A stretch of 10,644 nucleotides of DNA from CAZAQK01 sp050249355. Lineage in GTDB: Bacteria > Pseudomonadota > Alphaproteobacteria > Rickettsiales > SXRF01. The notes below the pieces were generated by a model. That model did no database searches. It was not told the DNA's origin and saw only the letters and a list, made by a program, of their open reading frames with translations. Location of the stretch: assembly GCA_050249355.1 (NCBI GenBank), contig JBFWQQ010000063.1, positions 1 through 10,644 on the forward strand. Direction: 5' to 3'. Within the stretch, counting starts at the first letter, position 1. Every line of letters starts with the position of its first letter. Shown one piece after another: positions 6,101-10,644 of the stretch. The translations under genes and the position numbers were made by a program.

Positions 6101-6853
6101 TTATACGCCGTCTGCTTCCGGATCTATCGCTGTGCGCGTGGTATCGTCCGATACGGCTTCATCCGTTGGGGGCTGCACTAATATACCGTCTGGAACGGCT
6201 ACCGAACCGGAGGCTGTGTCGGAGGTATTGGTGGTATGGGTGGGGGCAGCTATTACCGCCGGTGCAGCAGGAGCCAATATTCCTATCATTGTGGTATCGG
6301 ATGTAGCTACCGGGCGTACCGCTATAATGTCGCTGGAATTTGAAGTATCCGGCAGGGTGGCAACGGGTTCAACGATCACCGGGTTAGTGGCATCCGGCAG
6401 TGTGGCAACGGGTTCAACGATCACCGGGTTAGTGGCATCCGGCAGTGTGGCAACGGGTTCAACGACCACCGGGTTAGTGGCATCCGGCAGTGTGGCAACG
6501 GGTTCAACGATCACCGGGTTAGTGGCATCCGGCAGTGTGGCAACGGGTTCAACGACCACCGGGTTAGTGGCATCCGGCAGGGTGGCAACGGGTTCAACGA
6601 CCACCGGGTTAGTGGCATCCGGCCTGGTAGGTTCATCAGCAGGTTCATTGGGCGGAACCGCAAATACGGCTGCCTCAATGGGCATTTCTGTTCCCAGCAT
6701 AAACGACATTGGTCCGTCGGGGCGGGAGCGGTCAGCCGCATCGGCATTCGTGACGGAGTTACTTTCTGTGTTTACGTTTTGAGCAAACGCATGCGCGCCC
6801 TGCAGGCATGTGGTAAAGGCTATGATAGCGAGTTGAATGTATTTAACAGACAT
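6101..6853 (-). CDS. Exported proline-rich acidic protein with six 15-residue tandem repeats
   Basis: A 250-residue protein of unknown function. I chose the ATG at 6853 because GGAGGAGAGCAGGTT precedes it on the minus strand and because it opens directly into a signal peptide (MSVKYIQLAIIAFTTCLQGAHAFA, cleavage near AFA-Q). An upstream start would add 21 residues in front of the signal. The mature protein is rich in Pro, Val, Ala, Thr, Asp and Glu, has almost no basic residues, and is probably disordered and periplasmic or surface exposed. Residues of the form PDATNPV(V/I)VEPVATL occur six times in a row, followed by a degenerate copy (PDTSNSSDIIAVRPVATSD). The opposite strand is also open across much of the gene (6132-6782) but lacks a signal peptide and ribosome-binding site, and its composition is explained by the repeat. 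No anchor or enzymatic motif is visible. Confidence 0.75.
   Translation of the reverse strand: MSVKYIQLAIIAFTTCLQGAHAFAQNVNTESNSVTNADAADRSRPDGPMSFMLGTEMPIEAAVFAVPPNEPADEPTRPDATNPVVVEPVATLPDATNPVVVEPVATLPDATNPVIVEPVATLPDATNPVVVEPVATLPDATNPVIVEPVATLPDATNPVIVEPVATLPDTSNSSDIIAVRPVATSDTTMIGILAPAAPAVIAAPTHTTNTSDTASGSVAVPDGILVQPPTDEAVSDDTTRTAIDPEADGV
6351..6620. repeat. Six tandem copies of a 45-bp unit
   Basis: Units occupy 6351-6395, 6396-6440, 6441-6485, 6486-6530, 6531-6575 and 6576-6620. They differ at only two positions. Base 6 is G in units 1 and 6 and T in units 2-5; this is silent in the minus-strand gene (ACC or ACA, Thr). A T/C difference in AACGA(T/C)CACC gives Ile or Val. The 45-bp length keeps the reading frame, so copy number can change without breaking the gene. 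Near identity at DNA level points to recent expansion or homogenisation. Confidence 0.97.
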
Positions 6854-6933
6854 AACCTGCTCTCCTCCGTGTGTTGCACGTGACAAATCTATCCATCTAC
6901 AATGATAGCACTGCAATATGACAGTATGATGAC

Positions 6934-6945
6934 AATGTGCACATT
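6934..6945. promoter_or_regulatory. Perfect 12-bp palindrome, possible operator
   Basis: AATGTGCACATT is its own reverse complement. It lies 81 bp upstream of the start of the repeat protein (minus strand) and 22 bp upstream of a possible microprotein on the plus strand. A smaller inverted repeat, ACTG (6910-6913) and CAGT (6922-6925), and two TATGA/GATGACA-like motifs lie beside it. The placement between divergent starts suits a regulator site. No regulator family is inferred. Confidence 0.35.
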
Positions 6946-6966
6946 ATTCCAAAGTAGGGGGCGCAA

Positions 6967-7083
6967 ATGAAGATTTACTCTAACATTATGATATTATTAT
7001 TAATATGCGGATTTTTTGTTATCCGGAAAGCGCTCTATCATAGCATGCAGGTCGCGGGCTGTGGCGGTTGTAGCAGCGGATGA
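6967..7083 (+). CDS. Possible 38-residue membrane microprotein with a CGGC tail
   Basis: A short frame preceded by AGGGGG (6956-6961), 5 nt before the ATG. The product has one hydrophobic helix (about residues 7-19, IMILLLICGFFVI), a short basic stretch (RKALYH) and a C-terminal GCGGCSSG. The layout of one helix, basic residues and a glycine/cysteine tail recalls the FeoB-associated cysteine-rich small membrane proteins, but no feoB is visible and the resemblance is only in layout. It overlaps, on the opposite strand, the last 84 nt of the tail-chaperone-like gene, so at least part of the frame may be a shadow. Treat it as a candidate. Confidence 0.3.
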   Translation: MKIYSNIMILLLICGFFVIRKALYHSMQVAGCGGCSSG

Positions 7084-7458
7084 CGGCGTAATGCGGTGTA
7101 GCAGGCAGAAACCTTCCACTGCCAGCAGGTATTCTTCCAGTGTTATTTGCCAGAATTCCTGCGCGCTGTGTCCCATCATGCCGACATAGGTTCTGAACAT
7201 ATCGAGCCAGTCTGGGCGTTGCAGCTTTCGTAGTACGTTTAGCGGCAGGGCCTGGTTGCCATATTCATAAAACCCTATCCCTTCGAGCAGGAAGTTGCGC
7301 ATGCCGATAGCGTGCTGCACATCCGCATATTCGGATACCAGCTGTGCAAGTGCTTCCGGCGGATGGCCATGGTTGAACAGGACGGCCAATGCAGGAATAT
7401 GCATGCCGCTGCGCCGTTCTATGGTGCGCATTGCGCCGATGGTGGGGGGATTTTCCAT
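7000..7458 (-). CDS. GTA/phage tail assembly chaperone-like protein, apparent gp10-TAC fusion
   Basis: A 152-residue protein. Residues 1-50 (PTIGAMRTIERRSGMHIPAL, then HPPEALAQLVSEYAD) look like the middle of the GTA gp10 family, which normally begins with a short beta-strand region (a 'GEVxLxLDG' type start) absent here. Residues 93-120 (GMMGHSAQEFWQITLEEYLL) and the late RDLHAMIERFPD match the pattern of the alphaproteobacterial phage tail assembly chaperone (TAC), with its 'FW-x-LT-x-x-E' core and terminal 'L-x-x-MxxRFPD'. An in-frame TAA lies 9 nt before the ATG, so the N-terminus is not longer. There is no strong ribosome-binding site. These proteins help assemble the tail tube around the tape measure. 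The gene diverges from a tail tube gene starting 106 nt away. Recognition is by pattern, so the fusion is inference. Confidence 0.6.
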   Translation of the reverse strand: MENPPTIGAMRTIERRSGMHIPALAVLFNHGHPPEALAQLVSEYADVQHAIGMRNFLLEGIGFYEYGNQALPLNVLRKLQRPDWLDMFRTYVGMMGHSAQEFWQITLEEYLLAVEGFCLLHRITPSSAATTATARDLHAMIERFPDNKKSAY

Positions 7459-7486
7459 CGTTTCACATTAACCGGCCCTATGTGTT

Positions 7487-7513
7487 CCGGAAGGGGGTTT
7501 TTCTACCTTCCGG
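7487..7513. repeat. Inverted repeat between the divergent tail genes
   Basis: CCGGAAGG (7487-7494) and CCTTCCGG (7506-7513) form a perfect 8-bp stem, extendable by two wobble pairs and a G-C pair, around an 11-nt loop containing five T residues. It lies 28 nt upstream of the minus-strand chaperone-like start and 50 nt upstream of the plus-strand tail gene. Neither strand has a T-run after the stem, so a regulatory or attenuation role is more likely than an intrinsic terminator. Confidence 0.5.
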
Positions 7514-7563
7514 GGCATGGCATGCGTGCGTAACCTGAGTGTATACAATTAATGGAGGCATGC

Positions 7564-7977
7564 ATGGCAGCACAAAAAGGGTCATTGTTATTATTGAAAG
7601 TTGGGGATGGCGGCGAGCCGGAAAGCTTTACCACTATTGGCGGGTTACGTACCAACAGTCTGACCCACAATAACCAGACGGTCGACACTACCAACAAGGA
7701 TTCCGGCGCGTGGCGGCAGCTATTGCAGGGAGCAGGTCTGCGCTCGGTCTCACTGACCGGATCGGGCGTATTCACCGATAGCGCAACAGAAGAAACCGTG
7801 CGCGGTTATGCCATGGCCAACGAGATCAGGAACTACCAAATGACCTTTGGTAATGGTGATGTGCTGGAAGGACCGTTCCATATCACGGCATACCAGCGTG
7901 CGGGGAGCTACAATAATGAAGAAACCTATTCGTTGACGTTGGTTTCCGCCGGCACGGTGACATTCACACCGGCCTGA
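7564..7977 (+). CDS. Major tail (tube) protein, TP901-1 / GTA gp9 family
   Basis: A 137-residue homologue of the phage TP901-1 major tail protein family (Pfam Phage_tail_2), which includes gp9 of the alphaproteobacterial gene transfer agent; it polymerises into the tail tube. Family hallmarks: MAAQKG start, FTTIGGLRTNSLTHNNQTVDTTNKDS, WRQLLQGAGLRSVSLTGSGVF, TVRGYAMANEIRNYQMTFGNG, EGPFHITAYQRAGSYNNEETYSLTLVSAG. The ATG at 7564 is preferred over the one at 7552: GGAGG (7554-7558) sits 5 nt before it, and MAAQKG is the usual family start. The length and motifs look intact. Portal, capsid, head-tail connector and tape-measure genes are absent nearby; the only companion is the divergent chaperone-like gene. 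The 3' end overlaps the opposing ligase gene by 52 nt. Confidence 0.9.
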   Translation: MAAQKGSLLLLKVGDGGEPESFTTIGGLRTNSLTHNNQTVDTTNKDSGAWRQLLQGAGLRSVSLTGSGVFTDSATEETVRGYAMANEIRNYQMTFGNGDVLEGPFHITAYQRAGSYNNEETYSLTLVSAGTVTFTPA

Positions 7978-10013
7978 TCGCCCCACTGCTCAAGTTCTGT
8001 GTTGCTGATCGGGTAGACACGGTCTACCCCGGCGGCAACGGCGTGGCGTATCATCCGTTCCCCTTCCGCTGCGAATTGTGGCTCGGTCAGGTAGATATGA
8101 CCGAGCAACCACAAAGCGCTACGGTGTTCGGGGTGTACCGCCAGGATATTCGCGAGTATTTCCACGCTATCGGCAATATCTCCCTTGGTATAGGCATCAA
8201 GGTTCATCAGGAATGGGGCGGCGATATCCTCGCGCCCGGGTGCCAGCTTGCTCAGCAGCAGGATAGAATCCTTGATGCCGCGTGTTGCCTTGCTACGCAA
8301 CTGGGCATGTTCGCTGTCGCCGTAATCGAGCAGCAATTTGTAATAGTACCATAGCAGCAGCATACGGTTGCGCGGCCCTGCCGAGGCCGATTGTTCCATA
8401 GCTTCGGCTGCAGCAAGGAAATTATCATGCCAGTGAATGTCATAGTTGCCGGTATCTTTTCCGTTCGATACATCCCAGCCCCATAACGCAAAATTCTCCG
8501 CACCTACGCGCAGGCGCTCGCCGCCGCGTCCGATCTCTTCCATAAGCCACGCGGTGTGCTTTGCGGTAGGCATTTCGTTACGCGGTACAAAATTCACATC
8601 GTCGCCAAACTGCAACGCCCGGTATTGCGCCCATGCGCTGCCTGCCATGGTGAATACCAGCGCTGCAACAACAAGGAGGCTGGCTTTGTGCAGTTTTGGA
8701 GTGGCAGGTGAAGGAGTGCCTTGCAATGCCGCACATAATGCACACCACGCCAGCGCCTGATAAGCCAGTACTTGCGGCAGCACAAACCAGAAGTAATACA
8801 GGCAGACAATGGCGACCATCATCGGCACGGTATGCCAGAATCCTTCGGTGGGCATGCGCCGTATGACCAGCATATGAATGGCAAACCACAACACCAGCCC
8901 GATCAGGCCAAACGAAAGCAGAACCTCCATCGGTTCGCTATGGCTATGGAAGGCAGAGCCGTAGATATGTTGCGCGTTGGCTTTGCGGATACCGTTTTCA
9001 TAAGCTCGCACTCCCTCGACCAGTGCATATTTGTACGAATCGTTACTGAAGTTGCCCCACCCTGATCCGATGACCAGCCGTTGCGGTTCTTCGAGTAACG
9101 CCCGGACCGCCATGCGGTTGATGAGTATGCGCGCGCCCATACTGTCGTCGTTGTCCGACAGGGTGCCTATGGCGTCCTGCCGCTTGTCGAGCGCCAGATG
9201 ATGCGAACCGGCGCTGAAGCCTACCCACAATAACGGCAATACACAGGCTGCCAACGAAAAGCCGCGCCAGAAGCGGCCCGGTTTAGCCAAAGCCTGCAAC
9301 CGGGTAGGCAGGCGTGGATAAGACGTGATTACGGCGGCCATCAGGGCTATGCCCATAAGGATCATGGCGGTCAGGTTAGTGGAGATTAGTAAAGCGCTGT
9401 AGGTAAGGGCAATCAGTGCCAGCATGTATGTGGGCTGCCGTGAATGGCCGGATGCAGTGACCGCCAGCCATAAATAGCCGGCACTAAACGCCAGATAGTC
9501 CGGCCAGCGGGCAGGGCGCCATAGCATGATATCGTCGGGATCACCGAAATTCGCCAGGTGGAATAGCACCTCGGTCATCATCGAAACGGCTGCCATCCAT
9601 ATGATCAGGCGCTGTTGGTGCGGTTGCTTCCAGAACACGCTGATAGCACATGTGCATATCAGGACACTTACATACCAGCCCGTCCCTTCCGCGATCTCCG
9701 GCGCACCGAACCAGCTGGCCCACGGGGTATTGGCCAGTGGCAGGGTAAGCAGCTGCCAGCCTATCCACAGGAAAATAATTTTCCATAGCAGCGAAGGTGC
9801 CTGCAACTGTAGAATACGGGAGTGCAGTCCGTAACCCAGCCACGCGGCAGTGGCAGTGGCCAGCAGGAATATGGCAAGCAGCGTAGGCTCGGTCTGATAC
9901 CAGAAACCGGCCTGGAATGGAGGCAGTCCAAACACGAACACTGCAAATTGTAATCCGAGCAGCACCAGTCCGGTTATCTCGAATAATTTGTTGGGGCGTT
10001 CCAGGGTAAACAT
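7926..10013 (-). CDS. O-antigen ligase/polymerase-type membrane protein with C-terminal TPR-like domain
   Basis: A 695-residue polytopic inner membrane protein of the Wzy_C (O-antigen ligase) superfamily, which joins lipid-linked glycans to lipid A core, to one another or to proteins. About a dozen hydrophobic segments lie in residues 13-460. The family signature follows a large periplasmic loop: ARILINRMAVRALLEEPQRL and GSGWGNF (316-322), then HSHSEPMEVLLSFGLIGL (356-373), where the histidine/glutamate cluster corresponds to the catalytic loop of such enzymes. After residue 470 a soluble domain follows; 610-665 (GDIADSVEILANILAVHPEH, LWLLGHIYLTEP) reads like TPR repeats. Such TPR-tailed forms are often polymerases or protein-glycan ligases, so WaaL is not assured. 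It starts 3 nt after the upstream sulfotransferase stop, which marks an operon. Its end overlaps the tail gene on the other strand. Confidence 0.85.
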   Translation of the reverse strand: MFTLERPNKLFEITGLVLLGLQFAVFVFGLPPFQAGFWYQTEPTLLAIFLLATATAAWLGYGLHSRILQLQAPSLLWKIIFLWIGWQLLTLPLANTPWASWFGAPEIAEGTGWYVSVLICTCAISVFWKQPHQQRLIIWMAAVSMMTEVLFHLANFGDPDDIMLWRPARWPDYLAFSAGYLWLAVTASGHSRQPTYMLALIALTYSALLISTNLTAMILMGIALMAAVITSYPRLPTRLQALAKPGRFWRGFSLAACVLPLLWVGFSAGSHHLALDKRQDAIGTLSDNDDSMGARILINRMAVRALLEEPQRLVIGSGWGNFSNDSYKYALVEGVRAYENGIRKANAQHIYGSAFHSHSEPMEVLLSFGLIGLVLWFAIHMLVIRRMPTEGFWHTVPMMVAIVCLYYFWFVLPQVLAYQALAWCALCAALQGTPSPATPKLHKASLLVVAALVFTMAGSAWAQYRALQFGDDVNFVPRNEMPTAKHTAWLMEEIGRGGERLRVGAENFALWGWDVSNGKDTGNYDIHWHDNFLAAAEAMEQSASAGPRNRMLLLWYYYKLLLDYGDSEHAQLRSKATRGIKDSILLLSKLAPGREDIAAPFLMNLDAYTKGDIADSVEILANILAVHPEHRSALWLLGHIYLTEPQFAAEGERMIRHAVAAGVDRVYPISNTELEQWGDQAGVNVTVPAETNVNE
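8011..8029. repeat. Tight hairpin inside the 3' end of the ligase gene
   Basis: GGGTAGAC (8011-8018) and GTCTACCC (8022-8029) form a perfect 8-bp stem with a 3-nt loop. It lies within codons for GVDRVYP of the ligase and 33 nt beyond the stop of the plus-strand tail gene. No T-run follows. It may end or stabilise the tail-gene transcript, or be a by-product of coding sequence. Confidence 0.35.
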
Positions 10014-10016
10014 GGT

Positions 10017-10644
10017 TCAGTACCCGTAGTAGCTGGCCGTTTGGCCGCAGATCATTTCGATTTTTGTCAGCTGCTCATCACTGAGGCCCGGGTGGTATTT
10101 AGGGGAGCGTATTTTAGCCGCCTTTTCCGTCAGGGTTTGATCGTTGATGTGCAGCCTGCAGTGTCGGAACACCATTGAAAGCGTTTCGTGCGGGTGTTCG
10201 CAGCTTGTTTCAAACGGCACGATCCTGATGCTCTGCGCCAGCGAAGGATCCTGCGATAGTGCATGCACATAATCATACACCATGCTCCATTGCAGGGCGT
10301 AACCGGTTGCGTCGTCACCGTTGTGCCACGCGTCCAGCACCTGCCGCAAACGTATTTCGTCGCCGGTATGTATTGGGGCACGGTGTGGTCCGAATTCAAA
10401 ATGCCCGCCCGCCCGCATCTGGGAAACAATACGGGGGTTGCCAGTAGCGGCGGCCGTAAAGCGCTGGTGTTGTCGGATCAGTGATTCGACATGGGCCACC
10501 GGGTGGCGCACCGGAATAATAAAGCGCGCATCTGGGAACAAACGCAACAGATATGCGATACGGGTGACGTTGTAATTAGCTTTTGCTACATAGCGTGAGC
10601 CTTTGCGCAAATAGAGTATTTTTTTGATGTGATCGCGGTAAAAA
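10017..10644 (-). CDS. Sulfotransferase family protein, 5' end outside the window
   Basis: The frame stays open to the right edge, so the true start is not in the window and 208 residues are visible. YVAKANYNVTRIAYLLRLFP and DARFIIPVRHPVAHVESL match the Sulfotransfer_3 family: a K/N-rich stretch, the 'LFPDARFI' helix-strand and RHPxxxxxS, whose Arg and Ser bind the 3'-phosphate of the donor PAPS. The P-loop that binds the 5'-phosphosulfate would be further upstream, outside the window. Such enzymes transfer sulfate from PAPS to hydroxyl groups of glycans, lipids or peptides. The gene ends 3 nt before the ligase-type gene in the same direction, which suggests that the substrate is a surface polysaccharide; that substrate assignment is inference. 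Confidence 0.85.
   Translation of the reverse strand, partial: FYRDHIKKILYLRKGSRYVAKANYNVTRIAYLLRLFPDARFIIPVRHPVAHVESLIRQHQRFTAAATGNPRIVSQMRAGGHFEFGPHRAPIHTGDEIRLRQVLDAWHNGDDATGYALQWSMVYDYVHALSQDPSLAQSIRIVPFETSCEHPHETLSMVFRHCRLHINDQTLTEKAAKIRSPKYHPGLSDEQLTKIEMICGQTASYYGY

Noticed and set aside
6351..6620. CRISPR array
   Set aside because: The units are contiguous 45-bp copies without spacers and continue a reading frame; this is a coding tandem repeat.
6132..6782. Long plus-strand open frame across the repeat region (216 residues, Ser/Gly/Thr/Val-rich)
   Set aside because: It is the mirror of the repetitive minus-strand gene. It has no signal peptide or ribosome-binding site, while the minus frame has both.
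9534..9545. 12-bp exact match (GTCGGGATCACC) to the 3' end of tRNA-Lys, as if it were an attR site
   Set aside because: It lies inside conserved-looking coding sequence of the ligase, is short, and there is no integrase gene near the tRNA. A chance match of this size is plausible over several kilobases.

Overview
The window looks like an alphaproteobacterial chromosome of medium G+C. The best evidence is a tail protein of the TP901-1/GTA gp9 family beside a GTA-type tail chaperone, together with queuosine genes and a YdbH/YnbE/YdbL envelope cassette. The order or species cannot be fixed from the sequence. No complete phage, plasmid, IS element or CRISPR array is present.

Left part (1-5934, all on +): the end of bacterioferritin, an exported cyclophilin, queA, an orphan type IV pilin-like protein, a small two-helix membrane protein, tgt, and a tightly packed ydbH-ynbE-ydbL set. 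QueA and Tgt act in one pathway, tRNA queuosine synthesis: Tgt inserts preQ1 at the wobble position and QueA converts it to epoxyqueuosine. The ydbH-ynbE-ydbL genes overlap one another, and the GTG start of the ydbH homologue overlaps the tgt stop, so tgt and the envelope genes are probably co-translated. In E. coli YdbH and YnbE form a bridge that carries lipid between the membranes, and YdbL modulates it. Here the YdbH homologue is only 361 residues, roughly the C-terminal part of the E. coli protein plus a membrane anchor.

Middle (5938-7083): a tRNA-Lys(UUU) gene with a clear promoter and a T-run at its end. On the minus strand follows an exported, proline- and acid-rich protein with six near-identical 45-bp repeats. 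A short intergenic region then carries a perfect 12-bp palindrome and a possible 38-residue membrane microprotein on +.

Right part (7000-10644): two GTA/phage tail genes lie head to head (a tail-chaperone-like gene on -, a major tail tube gene on +) with a hairpin between them and no other phage genes nearby. They adjoin a minus-strand surface-polysaccharide pair: a sulfotransferase (5' end outside the window) followed 3 nt later by a large O-antigen ligase/polymerase-type membrane protein with a C-terminal TPR-like domain. The ligase gene and the tail gene overlap tail to tail by 52 nt.

The most interesting points are the miniature YdbH bridge, the isolated and divergent GTA tail genes with an apparent gp10-TAC fusion, and the recently expanded repeat gene. 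I found no convincing wholly new multi-gene system.
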